Shown one piece after another: positions 1 to 10,877 of a stretch of DNA of 64,000 nucleotides. Source of the DNA: Pigmentiphaga litoralis. GTDB taxonomy: Bacteria > Pseudomonadota > Gammaproteobacteria > Burkholderiales > Burkholderiaceae_B. The stretch spans positions 434,001 through 498,000 of the forward strand of contig NZ_BMXQ01000001.1 of assembly GCF_014651835.1 (NCBI RefSeq), given 5' to 3'. Below the pieces are notes generated by a model. It searched no databases and had not been told where the DNA came from. It saw only the letters and a program-made list of their open reading frames with translations. Within the stretch, counting starts at the first letter, position 1; the number at the start of each line of letters is the position of its first letter. Both the position numbers and the translations under genes were made by a program.

Positions 1-1047
1 GAAGTCTGCCACCTGATCATGAAGGGCGAGCTGCCCGACGAAAAGCAGAAGGCCGACTTCGATCACCTCGTGACCCATCACACCATGGTGAACGAGCAAT
101 TGCAGACCTTCCTGAAAGGCTTTCGCCGCGACGCCCATCCGATGGCGGTGCTGACGGGTCTGGTGGGCGCGCTGTCGGCCTTCTATCACGACTCGCTCGA
201 CATCACCAAGAAAGAACACCGCGACATCTCGTCGATCCGTCTGATCGCCAAGATGCCGACGCTGATCGCCATGGCCTACAAGTATTCCGTCGGCCAGCCT
301 TTCATCTATCCGCAGAACAACCTGTCCTACACGGCGAACTTCCTGCGCATGATGTTCGGTAATCCCTGCGAAGACTACGTGGTGAATGAAGTCGTCGAGC
401 GCGCGCTCGACCGCATCTTCATCCTGCATGCAGAACACGAGCAGAACGCATCGACCTCGACCGTCCGCCTGTGCGGTTCGTCGGGCACCAACCCGTTCGC
501 CGCGATCGCGGCCGGCGTGGCGTGCCTGTGGGGCCCTGCGCACGGTGGCGCCAACGAAGCCGCGCTGCAGATGCTGGAAGAACTGCTGGCGCAGGGCGGC
601 GTGGACAAGCTGCCGGAATTCGTCGCCAAGGTCAAAGACAAGTCGTCGGGCGTCAAGCTGATGGGCTTTGGTCACCGCGTCTACAAGAACTACGATCCAC
701 GCGCCAAGCTCATGCAAGAGACCTGCCGAGAAGTGCTCGAAGCGCTGGGTCTGCAGGATGATCCGCTGTTCAAGCTGGCCATGGCGCTGGAAAAGGTTGC
801 CCTGGAAGACGAATACTTCGTGTCGCGCAAGTTGTACCCGAACGTCGACTTCTACTCGGGTATCGTCCAGCGCGCCATCGGCATCCCGACCTCGCTGTTC
901 ACCGCGATCTTCGCGCTGGCCCGCACCGTCGGATGGGTGGCCCAGTGGAACGAAATGATCTCGGACCCCGATTACAAGATCGGCCGTCCTCGCCAGTTGT
1001 ACACCGGTGAAACGGCTCGTGACGTAGCCGATTTGAACGTGCGGTAA
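1..1047 (+). CDS. gltA: Citrate synthase, C-terminal part (5' end outside window)
   Basis: Condenses oxaloacetate and acetyl-CoA to citrate, the first step of the TCA cycle, in the cytoplasm. The frame is open from base 1, so the N-terminus lies upstream; 348 of roughly 430 residues are present. The three catalytic residues of the family are visible: His in LHAEHEQN, His in [14 protein letters not shown] and Asp in NVDFYSG. The length and sequence style fit the hexameric type II enzyme of Gram-negative bacteria. A strong terminator follows, so transcription into the downstream odhA gene is probably limited. The assignment is secure. Confidence 0.97.
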   Translation, partial: EVCHLIMKGELPDEKQKADFDHLVTHHTMVNEQLQTFLKGFRRDAHPMAVLTGLVGALSAFYHDSLDITKKEHRDISSIRLIAKMPTLIAMAYKYSVGQPFIYPQNNLSYTANFLRMMFGNPCEDYVVNEVVERALDRIFILHAEHEQNASTSTVRLCGSSGTNPFAAIAAGVACLWGPAHGGANEAALQMLEELLAQGGVDKLPEFVAKVKDKSSGVKLMGFGHRVYKNYDPRAKLMQETCREVLEALGLQDDPLFKLAMALEKVALEDEYFVSRKLYPNVDFYSGIVQRAIGIPTSLFTAIFALARTVGWVAQWNEMISDPDYKIGRPRQLYTGETARDVADLNVR

Positions 1048-1062
1048 GTTTGGTGTAAGTTG

Positions 1063-1090
1063 AAAGGGTTGCTTCGGCAACCCTTTTTTT
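1063..1090 (+). terminator. Rho-independent terminator after gltA
   Basis: A stem AAAGGGTTGC / GCAACCCTTT closes on a stable TTCG tetraloop and runs into seven or more T residues, 15 bases after the gltA stop. This is a textbook intrinsic terminator and separates gltA from the 2-oxoglutarate dehydrogenase genes. Confidence 0.95.
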
Positions 1091-1337
1091 CTATCGAGAG
1101 TGGTGTTTTTTGATGCGTATGCAGGTGCGGTATCAAATGCGAAATGCTATTCTTGATCGGTTTACGAAGACCACAGAGAACTGTCACGTTAGCGACATCG
1201 TTTGGTTGCGAACGGCCACGGTTTCCCATCCACCACCTTCTGCCCGCACTCGCTATCCGCTGAACGGCAAAGCCGTGTCGCGGAAGGTACGTCCTGCATC
1301 GAACGGGTGAAACACCCGGCAAGGTGAAGCGCACATC

Positions 1338-4205
1338 ATGTCCAGCCTACAAGAATCCAGTACCTCGTATCTGTTTGGGGGTAATGCGCCTTACGTAGAA
1401 GAGCTCTACGAGGCCTACCTCGACAATCCAGGATCGGTCCCCGATAACTGGCGTACCTATTTTGACCAGCTGCAACACATGCCAGCGGTCGACGGTAACG
1501 AATCCACTCGCGACCAGGCTCATGCCCCCGTCGTTGAATCGTTTGCCCAACGCGCCCGAAGCAATGGCTTCCTGCCGCGTGCTGCCGATACCGACCTCGC
1601 CGTCGCATCCAAGCAAGTCCACGTCCAGTCGATCATTGCCGCGTACCGTTTTCTGGGTGCGCGCTGGGCCGATCTCGACCCGCTGCAGCGCACCGAACGT
1701 CCGGCCATTCCCGAACTGGAGCCCAGCTTCTACGGTCTGACCGAAGCGGACATGGACAAGGTTTACTCGGCCACCAACACCTACTTCACGACCGCCGAGC
1801 ACATGACGCTCCGCCAGATCGTGAAGGCGCTGCGCGATACGTACTGCCGCAGCATCGGTGTCGAGTTCATGCACATTACCGATCCGGTCATCAAGCGCTG
1901 GATCCAGCAACGCCTGGAAAGCACGCAAGCCACGCCATCGTTCACGGTCGACCAGAAAAAGCACATCCTGGATCGCCTGACCGCTGCCGAAGGCCTGGAG
2001 CGCTATCTCCATACCAAATACGTCGGTCAGAAGCGTTTCTCCCTCGAAGGGGGCGAAAGCTTCATCGCGTCGATGGACGAACTGATCCAGCACGCCGGCG
2101 CGCGCGGCATCCAGGAAATCGTGATCGGCATGGCCCACCGCGGTCGCCTGAACGTCCTGGTCAACACCCTGGGCAAGATGCCGAAGGACCTGTTTGCCGA
2201 ATTCGAAGGCAAGCACAACGACGACAGCCTGGCGGCCGGCGACGTGAAGTACCACAAGGGCTTCTCGAGCGACGTCACCACGCGCGGTGGCCCGGTCCAC
2301 CTGTCGCTCGCGTTCAACCCGTCGCACCTTGAAATCGTCAACCCCGTCGTCGAAGGCAGCGCCCGCGCCCGCCAGGAACGCCGTGGCATGGAAGGTGGCA
2401 AGGAAGTGCTGCCGGTGCTGGTGCACGGCGACGCGGCCTTCATCGGCCAGGGCGTCGTGATGGAAACGCTGAACCTGGCGCAAACCCGCGGCTACGGCAC
2501 GGGCGGCACGGTTCACCTGGTCATCAACAACCAGATCGGTTTCACCACGTCCGACCCCCGCGACACCCGTTCGACCCTGTATTGCACCGACGTCGTCAAG
2601 ATGATCGAAGCGCCCGTGTTCCACGTGAACGGCGACGATCCTGAAGCCGTCGTGTTCGCGACGCAGATGGCCATGGACTTCCGTGCCGAATTCGGCAAGG
2701 ACGTCGTGGTCGACATCGTCTGCTTCCGCAAGCTGGGTCACAACGAACAGGACACGCCTGCCCTGACGCAGCCGCTGATGTACAAGCGCATCGGCCAGCA
2801 TCCTGGCACGCGCAAGCTGTATGCCGACAAGCTGGTCACGCAAGGCGTGCTGGCGGAAGGGGAAGGCGACGAGTTCGTCAAGAACTTCCGCGCCGCCATG
2901 GACGAAGGCCGCCACACGGTCGACCCCGTCCTGACCAACTACAAGAACAAGTACGCCGTCGACTGGTCGCCGTTCCTGAACCGCAAGTGGACCGACGTGG
3001 GCGATACCGCCATGCCGCTGGCCGAACTCAAGCGCCTGGGCGAACGCATCACGACCGTGCCGGAAGACTTCAAGGTCCACCCGATCGTCGAAAAGGTCCT
3101 GAACGATCGTCGCGCCATGGCGCGCGGCGAACTCAACCTGGACTGGGGCATGGGCGAGCACCTGGCGTTCGCCAGCCTGGTGTCGTCGGGCTATCCGGTG
3201 CGTCTGACCGGCCAGGATTCGGGTCGCGGCACCTTCACGCACCGCCACGCCGTGCTGCATGACCAGAAGCGCGAGCGCTGGGATGCAGGCGTCTACGTGC
3301 CGCTGCAGAACGTGTCTGAAGCGCAGGCTCCGTTCCGCGTGATCGACTCGCTGCTGTCCGAAGAAGCCGTGATGGGCTTCGAATACGGGTATTCCGCCGC
3401 CGAGCCGAACACGCTCGTGTGCTGGGAAGGCCAGTTCGGCGACTTCGCCAACGGCGCCCAGGTCGTGATCGACCAGTTCATCAGCTCCGGCGAAGCCAAG
3501 TGGGGCCGTCAGTCGGGTCTCGTGCTGATGCTGCCGCACGGCTACGAAGGCCAGGGTCCGGAACACTCGTCGGGTCGCATTGAACGCTTCCTGCAGCTGT
3601 GCGCCGACAACAACATGCAAGTCGTTCAGCCGACCAACGCTGCGCAGATCTTCCATGTGCTGCGTCGCCAGATGATCCGCCAGTTCCGCAAGCCGCTGAT
3701 CATCATGACGCCAAAGGCGTTGCTGCGTAACAAGGCTGCCTCGTCGCCACTGTCCGACCTGACGTCGGGTGGCTTCCAGACGCTGATCGGCGAAACCGAC
3801 GAGACGCTCGACGCCTCGAAGGTCAAGCGTCTCGTGCTGTGCTCGGGCAAGGTCTACTATGACCTCGTCGCGTCGCGCACCGAACGCGACGCCACCGATG
3901 TGGCGATCGCCCGCGTCGAACAGCTCTATCCCTTCCCGCACAAGATGGTCGCGGCAGAGATGAAGAAGTATCCCGGCCTGACGGAAGTCATCTGGTGCCA
4001 GGACGAGCCGCAAAACCAGGGTCCCTGGTTCTACGTGCAGCATCATCTGTACGAGAACATGACCACCGGTCAGAAGCTCGGTTATGCAGGCCGTGCCGCA
4101 TCGGCATCGCCGGCAGTGGGTTACTACGCCAAGCACCAGGAGCAGCTCAAGGCTTTGCTGGACCAGGCGTTCGGCAAGATGAAAGGGGTGTTCCTCACCA
4201 AGTAA
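1338..4205 (+). CDS. odhA: 2-oxoglutarate dehydrogenase E1 component
   Basis: Thiamine-diphosphate-dependent decarboxylase of the 2-oxoglutarate dehydrogenase complex, which makes succinyl-CoA in the TCA cycle. The 955-residue length is normal for the family. The N-terminus has the typical FGGNAPYVEELYEAYL segment; the catalytic core shows HRGRLNVL, GDAAFIGQG and NNQIGFTT (the last near residue 396), and the C-terminal transketolase-like half contains LMLPHGYEGQGPEHSS. The ATG at 1338 gives the expected N-terminus (MSSLQESSTSYLFGG). About 250 bases separate it from the gltA terminator, leaving room for its own promoter, but I see no clear promoter there. It is followed by odhB and lpdA, which supply E2 and E3. 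Confidence 0.97.
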   Translation: MSSLQESSTSYLFGGNAPYVEELYEAYLDNPGSVPDNWRTYFDQLQHMPAVDGNESTRDQAHAPVVESFAQRARSNGFLPRAADTDLAVASKQVHVQSIIAAYRFLGARWADLDPLQRTERPAIPELEPSFYGLTEADMDKVYSATNTYFTTAEHMTLRQIVKALRDTYCRSIGVEFMHITDPVIKRWIQQRLESTQATPSFTVDQKKHILDRLTAAEGLERYLHTKYVGQKRFSLEGGESFIASMDELIQHAGARGIQEIVIGMAHRGRLNVLVNTLGKMPKDLFAEFEGKHNDDSLAAGDVKYHKGFSSDVTTRGGPVHLSLAFNPSHLEIVNPVVEGSARARQERRGMEGGKEVLPVLVHGDAAFIGQGVVMETLNLAQTRGYGTGGTVHLVINNQIGFTTSDPRDTRSTLYCTDVVKMIEAPVFHVNGDDPEAVVFATQMAMDFRAEFGKDVVVDIVCFRKLGHNEQDTPALTQPLMYKRIGQHPGTRKLYADKLVTQGVLAEGEGDEFVKNFRAAMDEGRHTVDPVLTNYKNKYAVDWSPFLNRKWTDVGDTAMPLAELKRLGERITTVPEDFKVHPIVEKVLNDRRAMARGELNLDWGMGEHLAFASLVSSGYPVRLTGQDSGRGTFTHRHAVLHDQKRERWDAGVYVPLQNVSEAQAPFRVIDSLLSEEAVMGFEYGYSAAEPNTLVCWEGQFGDFANGAQVVIDQFISSGEAKWGRQSGLVLMLPHGYEGQGPEHSSGRIERFLQLCADNNMQVVQPTNAAQIFHVLRRQMIRQFRKPLIIMTPKALLRNKAASSPLSDLTSGGFQTLIGETDETLDASKVKRLVLCSGKVYYDLVASRTERDATDVAIARVEQLYPFPHKMVAAEMKKYPGLTEVIWCQDEPQNQGPWFYVQHHLYENMTTGQKLGYAGRAASASPAVGYYAKHQEQLKALLDQAFGKMKGVFLTK

Positions 4206-4294
4206 GGAATGACCGGGACTCGCCCGTGCGCGGGTCCCGCAGGCGCCCCTCGCCTTGATTGCAAACCAGAATAATTTTTGCGGAAGATACTGAA

Positions 4295-5539
4295 ATGGCT
4301 GTTCATGACGTTGTAGTCCCCCAATTCTCCGAATCCGTGTCCGAAGGCACCCTGCTCAACTGGAAGAAGAAGCCAGGTGAAGCCGTTGCCGTCGACGAGA
4401 TCCTGATTGAAATCGAAACCGACAAGGTCGTGCTCGAAGTGCCGGCTCCGTCGGCTGGCGTGCTGACTGAAATCCTGAAGGCCGACGGCAGCACCGTCGC
4501 TTCGGGCGAACTGCTTGCCAAGATCGACACCGCCGCCGCTGCCGGCGCCGCGCCTGCTGCAGCAGCGCCAGCTCCTGCTGCCGCGCCCGCCGCAGCCCCC
4601 GCCGCTGCGGCACCGGCCGCCGCGCCTGCTGCGTCGGCGCCTGCCGCGTCGATCCCGTCGCCTGCCGCTGCCAAGCTGCTGGCCGAAAAGGGCATCGCCC
4701 CTGAATCGGTCGACGGTTCGGGCCGTGGTGGCCGCATCACCAAGGGCGACGCCCTGAGCGCCTCGGCGCCTGCCGCTGCCCCGGCCGCGCCTGCTGCGCC
4801 GAAGGCTCCGGTTGCCGACGCCACGACGCTGGTCAATGGCCGTCCGGAACAGCGCGTGCCAATGAGCCGTCTGCGTGCCCGTGTTGCCGAACGTCTGCTG
4901 CAATCGCAAGCCGAAAACGCGATCCTGACCACGTTCAACGAAATCAACATGCAAGCCGTCATCGACTTGCGCAACAAGTACAAAGAGAAGTTCGAGAAGG
5001 ATCACGGCGTCAAGCTGGGCTTCATGTCGTTCTTCGTGAAGGCCGTGGTTGCCGCGCTCAAGCGCTACCCGGTCGTCAACGCCTCGGTCGACGGCAAGGA
5101 CATCGTCTACCACGGCTACTTCGACATCGGTATTGCCGTGGGCAGCCCGCGTGGCCTGGTCGTGCCGATCCTGCGCAACGCCGACCAGCTGAGCCTGGCC
5201 GAAATCGAAAAGAAGATCGCCGAATTCGGCCAGAAGGCCAAGGACGGCAAGTTGGGCATGGATGACCTGACCGGCGGCACGTTCTCGATCTCGAACGGCG
5301 GCACCTTCGGTTCGATGCTGTCGACCCCGATCATCAACCCGCCGCAAGCGGCCATCCTGGGCGTGCACGCCACCAAGGAACGCGCCGTGGTCGAGAAGGG
5401 CCAGATCGTCATCCGCCCGATGAACTACTTTGCACTGTCGTATGACCACCGCATCATCGACGGCCGTGAAGCCGTCCTGGCCCTGGTCGCGATCAAGGAC
5501 GCCCTGGAAGATCCGCAGCGTCTGCTGCTGGACATCTAA
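4295..5539 (+). CDS. odhB: Dihydrolipoamide succinyltransferase E2 component
   Basis: E2 core of the 2-oxoglutarate dehydrogenase complex; it carries succinyl groups on lipoyl-lysine to CoA. Domains in order: a lipoyl domain (about 1-76) with the lipoylated Lys44 in ETDKVVLE; an Ala/Pro-rich hinge (about 80-130); an E3-binding domain ([13 protein letters not shown]...[10 protein letters not shown]); a second Ala/Pro linker; and the catalytic acyltransferase domain ending in [12 protein letters not shown] with the HxxxDG active site. The frame could open at a TTG at 4259, but the ATG at 4295 begins the conserved lipoyl domain ([14 protein letters not shown]) and has a GGAAG ribosome-binding site at 4282-4286, so I use it (414 residues). 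Confidence 0.96.
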   Translation: MAVHDVVVPQFSESVSEGTLLNWKKKPGEAVAVDEILIEIETDKVVLEVPAPSAGVLTEILKADGSTVASGELLAKIDTAAAAGAAPAAAAPAPAAAPAAAPAAAAPAAAPAASAPAASIPSPAAAKLLAEKGIAPESVDGSGRGGRITKGDALSASAPAAAPAAPAAPKAPVADATTLVNGRPEQRVPMSRLRARVAERLLQSQAENAILTTFNEINMQAVIDLRNKYKEKFEKDHGVKLGFMSFFVKAVVAALKRYPVVNASVDGKDIVYHGYFDIGIAVGSPRGLVVPILRNADQLSLAEIEKKIAEFGQKAKDGKLGMDDLTGGTFSISNGGTFGSMLSTPIINPPQAAILGVHATKERAVVEKGQIVIRPMNYFALSYDHRIIDGREAVLALVAIKDALEDPQRLLLDI

Positions 5540-5553
5540 GGAGTCACGGAATA

Positions 5554-6978
<1,425 letters not shown>

Positions 6979-7011
6979 GTGCGACAGCTGATGCCTTGAA
7001 CTTGAGGGCAT

Positions 7012-7055
7012 CAAAAAAGAAGGGCCTGCCGGGGCGACTCGGCAGGCCCTTTTTC
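7012..7055. terminator. Bidirectional terminator between lpdA and the convergent catabolic operon
   Basis: An 11-bp stem AGGGCCTGCCG / CGGCAGGCCCT (7021-7031 with 7040-7050) is flanked by an A-run on the left and a T-run on the right. It can therefore stop transcription of lpdA on the plus strand and of the Bug gene ending at 7060 on the minus strand. Confidence 0.93.
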
Positions 7056-7059
7056 ATGA

Positions 7060-8055
7060 TCAATCCAGCGACACGCCGGCAGCCTTGATCTGCTCCGCAT
7101 ACCTGCGCCGGTCGCCCTCAAGAAACGATGCATACGCTGCCGGGTCCATGTCCAGGACCGTCAGTCCCACACCGGTGATGTAGCGCTGCTGGAATTCCTG
7201 CCGCCGGATGATGCGGGACACGTCGGCGGCAACCCGGTTGACCACGGGTGCGGGCGTGCCCCGTGGCGCAACGAGTCCGAACCACGAACTGGATGCCATG
7301 CCGGTGATGCCGGATTCAGCAAAGGTGGGCACGTCGGGGAACAAGGGATGCCTTTGCAAGGCGGCCACCGCCAGCGCGCGGATCTTGCCGCCCTTGACCA
7401 GCGGGATGGCAGACGGGGGACCGGCGATCGTGAAGTCGATCTGCCCGCCGGACAGCGCTGCCATGACCTCGGTCACGCCCTTGTACGGGATATGGTTGAA
7501 CTTGACACCGGTAGCACGGGCCAGCGCTTCGGCGTCCAGGTGTGCCTTGCTGCCCAGGCCAAAGGTGCCATAGGTGACCTGGCCGGGCCGCGCCTTGGCC
7601 TGCTCGATCAGGTCCTGCGCGGTCTTGCCCGGAAACTCTTCACGCACGACCAGCAGCCCTGCTGTGGCCACCAGATTGATGACCGGCACAAAGTCGTTGA
7701 CCGGGTCGTACGGCAGCTTTTTGTACAGCTGCTGGTTGGCGGACAGGGTCGGGTCGTTCGCCATCAGCAGCGTGTAGCCATCGGGCGCGGACTTGGCCGC
7801 GGCTTCGGCCCCGATGATGGTGTTGGCGCCCGGACGGTTTTCGACAATGACGGCCTGGCCCCACTGCTGGCCGAGTTCCTGCGCAATGCCGCGCATCAGC
7901 ACATCGGTCAGTCCGCCTGCGGTAAAGGGCACGATGACCTTGACCGGTTTGACGGGCCAGGCTGGCGCGCTGGCAGTGGTCTGCGCATAGGCAGGGGATG
8001 CCAGGCAGGCAGGAAGCAGGGCGGCAGCCGCCAGGCTGCGAAGCAGGGTACGCAT
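7060..8055 (-). CDS. Bug/TctC-family periplasmic binding protein
   Basis: Extracytoplasmic solute receptor of the tripartite tricarboxylate transporter type; family members bind small carboxylates or related anions in the periplasm. The protein has 331 residues with a signal peptide (MRTLLRSLAAAALLPACLASPAYAQ) followed by the signature WPVKPVKVIVPFTAGGLTD. It is the last gene of the minus-strand catabolic operon. No TctA/TctB membrane subunits are nearby, which is common for Bug proteins in Bordetella-like bacteria. The start is the ATG at 8055, preceded by a GGAGAC site; the frame stays open further upstream, but that stretch antisenses nothing recognisable and overlaps the ligase gene. The ligand is unknown; the operon suggests an acid that is activated to a CoA thioester. 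Confidence 0.9.
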   Translation of the reverse strand: MRTLLRSLAAAALLPACLASPAYAQTTASAPAWPVKPVKVIVPFTAGGLTDVLMRGIAQELGQQWGQAVIVENRPGANTIIGAEAAAKSAPDGYTLLMANDPTLSANQQLYKKLPYDPVNDFVPVINLVATAGLLVVREEFPGKTAQDLIEQAKARPGQVTYGTFGLGSKAHLDAEALARATGVKFNHIPYKGVTEVMAALSGGQIDFTIAGPPSAIPLVKGGKIRALAVAALQRHPLFPDVPTFAESGITGMASSSWFGLVAPRGTPAPVVNRVAADVSRIIRRQEFQQRYITGVGLTVLDMDPAAYASFLEGDRRRYAEQIKAAGVSLD

Positions 8056-8081
8056 GGATGTCTCCTCAGTGGTCGTCGCCT

Positions 8082-9671
8082 TCAGGCGATCTGTCGGTTC
8101 TGGTCGCGCCAATACGGCTCGCGCAGGGTTTTCTTGTCGATCTTGTTGGTGCTGGCCACGCGCGGCATGATGTCGACGATCTGCAGGATCTTCGGCTTCT
8201 TGTAGCTGGCGATCAGCGACCGGCAATGCGTGACGGCGTCGTCCAAAGTCAATTCCGCGCCCGGGCGCAGCACCACCACCGCCATCACCGATTCGCCCCA
8301 CTGCGGGTCGGGCACGCCAATCACGGCAGCCTCGGCCACGGCCGGGTGCATCAGCAGGGCTTCCTCGACTTCGCGCGAGTAGATGTTCTCGCCGCCCGAC
8401 ACGATCATGTCCTTGCGCCGGTCCACGATGAACAGGAAGTGGTCGTCGTCCCAGTAGCCCATGTCGCCGGTCTTGAGAAAGCCTTCGTGGAACGCGGCGG
8501 CGGTGGCGTCGGGGCGGCGCCAGTAGCCTTGCATCAGTGCCGGTGAGCGCACCCAGATGTCGCCGACTTCGCCAACCGCGCATTCGCTAAAGTCATCGCG
8601 CACGATGCGCATGTCGGTATCGAAATACGGCTGCCCGGCGGACGCCAGGCGCTTGACCTGTTCGGCAGGCCCGTCCAGCACGTGTTGATGTTTCTGCAGC
8701 ACGCTGCCCAGGCCGACTTCGGTCATGCCATAGATTTGCATGAAGATCGGTCCGAACGCCGCACGGGCACGTCGCGACAGCGCGACCGACATCGGGGCCG
8801 AGGCATAAACGATCGTGTGCAGGGTCGACAGGTCGCACGCATGGTGCGTCAGTGCGTCCAGCAGCATCTGGATCATGGTGGGCGCCAGATGCGCGACGGT
8901 CACGCGTTCGGCCGCAAGGCTGTCCAGGATCTGTACCGCATCAAAGGTCCGGTGCAACACGATGGTGCCGCCCGTGATCAGGTACGTGAACAGCTCGGTC
9001 GGCCCCCCGATGTGATAGAAGGGCATCACGATCAACATGCGGTCGGTCTGGCTCGCCAGGTGCGAAATCGCCTGTGAACGCGTCTGTTCCAGTTGCCCGG
9101 CGCTGCCCAGCATCACGCCCTTGGGCAGGCCTGTCGTGCCACTGGTGTAGATCAATAGAAAGGTGTCGTCGTCACGGGCGCGCAGGGTGGTGATCCCGTC
9201 AGCGCCCGCGGCCAGCATCGATGCGTAGGGGGTCGACCACGAGGGGGGCGGCGCAGCGTTGGGGCCTGCTGCGCCATCAGGCCCGCTGATGCAGACATAC
9301 ATGACCGCCGGACCCAGGCTTGCCCGCAGGGCGTCCACACGATCGGTGTAGCAGTCCTCAAAAAACACCACCGCCGGATCCGCGTCCTGCAGGATCACCG
9401 TCTGCTCCGGCAATGACAGCCGATAGTTGATACCGACACCTATCAATCCGCCCACGGCCGCAGCGCCATAGATTTCCAGGTACTCGACGCAATTGCGCGA
9501 AAGGATGGCGATACGGTCCTGCCGCTGCACGCCACGCTTGTCGAGCGCGCTCAACAATTGTTGGATACGGCTGAACAGGTCGCGATGGGTCGTCGTATGG
9601 CCCTCGAAGCGGACGGCCGGATGATCGCCAAAGCACTGAGCGTTCCGGATGAACACGTCTCCCATATTCAT
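8082..9671 (-). CDS. AMP-dependent acyl-CoA synthetase (ligase)
   Basis: Class I adenylate-forming enzyme: it activates a carboxylic acid with ATP and transfers it to CoA. The 529-residue length is normal. The P-loop-like signature is intact (LLIYTSGTTGLPKGVM), followed by YGMTEVGLG (A5 region), GDMGYWDDD (A7), DRRKDMIVSGGENI (A8) and a C-terminal SYKKPKI (A10) containing the adenylation Lys. The substrate cannot be read from sequence; neighbours suggest it performs the entry step of the pathway. Its ATG overlaps the stop of the MaoC gene by ATGA, so the two are translationally coupled. Confidence 0.9.
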   Translation of the reverse strand: MNMGDVFIRNAQCFGDHPAVRFEGHTTTHRDLFSRIQQLLSALDKRGVQRQDRIAILSRNCVEYLEIYGAAAVGGLIGVGINYRLSLPEQTVILQDADPAVVFFEDCYTDRVDALRASLGPAVMYVCISGPDGAAGPNAAPPPSWSTPYASMLAAGADGITTLRARDDDTFLLIYTSGTTGLPKGVMLGSAGQLEQTRSQAISHLASQTDRMLIVMPFYHIGGPTELFTYLITGGTIVLHRTFDAVQILDSLAAERVTVAHLAPTMIQMLLDALTHHACDLSTLHTIVYASAPMSVALSRRARAAFGPIFMQIYGMTEVGLGSVLQKHQHVLDGPAEQVKRLASAGQPYFDTDMRIVRDDFSECAVGEVGDIWVRSPALMQGYWRRPDATAAAFHEGFLKTGDMGYWDDDHFLFIVDRRKDMIVSGGENIYSREVEEALLMHPAVAEAAVIGVPDPQWGESVMAVVVLRPGAELTLDDAVTHCRSLIASYKKPKILQIVDIMPRVASTNKIDKKTLREPYWRDQNRQIA

Positions 9672-10126
9672 GTCGCGTGGCTCCGTCGGTGGATAAGGGT
9701 AGAGATCTGTCCTTCCTGCGCGATGTCGCCGGTGGACTTGAGCAGGCGGACGCGTCGTTCGATCACGGCGCGCGCGCCGTCGCGGGTTTCGCGCTTGCCG
9801 GTCAACTCGACTTCGGCGTGGATGGTGTCATTCATGAACAGGGGCGCGCGAAACGTCCAGTCGTTCAGACCCAGGGCGGCAATGACCGCATCGCCCAGTT
9901 CAGGCAAGTGCGTCGCCATGCCCAGCGCCAGGTGGATGCCGTAGCTGCCCTGGAACATGCGCTGGCCGGCAGCCGTCGTGGCGGCGAACGCCGCATCGGC
10001 GTGGATGGGATGCCAGTCGCCGCTGGTCATGCACGACCACGACAGTTCGGCTTCAGTCAGCGTGCGGGCGGGACTGCGCCAGCTCATGCCGACCTCCAGC
10101 GCATCGAAGGTCATCACGCCATTCAT
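9668..10126 (-). CDS. MaoC-like enoyl-CoA hydratase
   Basis: Single hotdog-fold domain of 152 residues resembling (R)-specific enoyl-CoA hydratases. The hydratase motif is recognisable as SGDWHPIHAD, with Asp37 and His42 as the likely catalytic pair. It would add water to the product of the neighbouring acyl-CoA dehydrogenase. Both ends overlap neighbours by ATGA (10123-10126 with the hydrolase, 9668-9671 with the ligase), which supports the chosen start MNGVMTFDALEVG. The exact substrate is unknown. Confidence 0.82.
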   Translation of the reverse strand: MNGVMTFDALEVGMSWRSPARTLTEAELSWSCMTSGDWHPIHADAAFAATTAAGQRMFQGSYGIHLALGMATHLPELGDAVIAALGLNDWTFRAPLFMNDTIHAEVELTGKRETRDGARAVIERRVRLLKSTGDIAQEGQISTLIHRRSHAT

Positions 10127-10869
10127 GCCGCGCTGCCCAGGCTGGCTTCCAGAAAGGCCATGGTGCGTTCATGTGCGGTCTCGCGCGACGTTGACGCTTC
10201 GCGGGTATAGAAACCGTGGCCTGCCTGTTCGTACACATGCAGGGCGACGCCGGGGCGCGTGGCAAGCGTGTGGGCGATCTGCTCGCGGGCCATGGCGTCG
10301 ATATAGTTGTCTCTTGCACCGATATGCAAAAGCAAAGGGCACGAGACCTTGTCGGCCTCGTCCAGGTTCTTCTCGATGCCGACGCCATAGAACGACACGG
10401 CGGCGCCGACGTCGATCCGCGCCGCGCACAGATAGGCCAGCTTGCCGCCCAGGCACATGCCCAGCACGGCCACCGGCGCATCTGGCCCCATCTCGCCGTG
10501 GATGTGCTCGACGACACGGTTGATGTCCTGCACCGCCAGCGACTCGTCGAATTGCTTCAGGGCGTCAAAGGCGAATGCGATGTCTTCCTTGGAATGCGAC
10601 AGTTCGATGCCCGGGCGAATGCGCCAGAACAGGTCGGGCGCCAGGGCCAGGTATCCTTCGGCGGCGAACCGGTCGGCCACGTCACGGATGGCGGGGGTCA
10701 CGCCAAAGATTTCCTGCAGCACGATGATGGCGCGGCCGTTCGGCGCCGCGGGGCGGCTCACATAGGCCTGGAAAGATTGTCCGTCGCCGGCAGGAACGGT
10801 CACGGTTGAAACCGCCGAAGCGCCGGAAGGGTGGGGCGTCGATGCGTCAGGGGTGGATAGGTTAATCAT
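10123..10869 (-). CDS. Dienelactone hydrolase-family protein
   Basis: Alpha/beta hydrolase of 248 residues. The family triad is visible as Cys139 in GMCLGGK, Asp187 in GARDNYID and His218 in EQAGHGFY, and Glu53 sits in LQEIFGV, the segment that controls the Cys nucleophile in characterised dienelactone hydrolases. Such enzymes open lactone rings in modified ortho-cleavage pathways, but many paralogues act on other esters or thioesters. I chose the second ATG (10869) because the GAGG site ends six bases before it; the ATG two codons upstream directly abuts that site. It lies between the acyl-CoA dehydrogenase and MaoC genes. Confidence 0.85.
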   Translation of the reverse strand: MINLSTPDASTPHPSGASAVSTVTVPAGDGQSFQAYVSRPAAPNGRAIIVLQEIFGVTPAIRDVADRFAAEGYLALAPDLFWRIRPGIELSHSKEDIAFAFDALKQFDESLAVQDINRVVEHIHGEMGPDAPVAVLGMCLGGKLAYLCAARIDVGAAVSFYGVGIEKNLDEADKVSCPLLLHIGARDNYIDAMAREQIAHTLATRPGVALHVYEQAGHGFYTREASTSRETAHERTMAFLEASLGSAA

Positions 10870-10877
10870 GGGCATCC

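Noticed and set aside
1048-1337. A small gene in the gltA-odhA gap
   Set aside because: The short frame at 1110-1310 has no domain, signal or ribosome-binding site; the stretch holds the terminator and presumably the odhA promoter.
1347-4136. A 929-codon open frame on the minus strand opposite odhA
   Set aside because: It mirrors odhA codon by codon, has no recognisable domain, and long antisense frames are expected in high-GC genes with strong third-position GC.
7060-8055. The Bug genes as part of a complete tripartite transporter
   Set aside because: No TctA or TctB membrane protein is encoded anywhere in the window near any of the four Bug genes.
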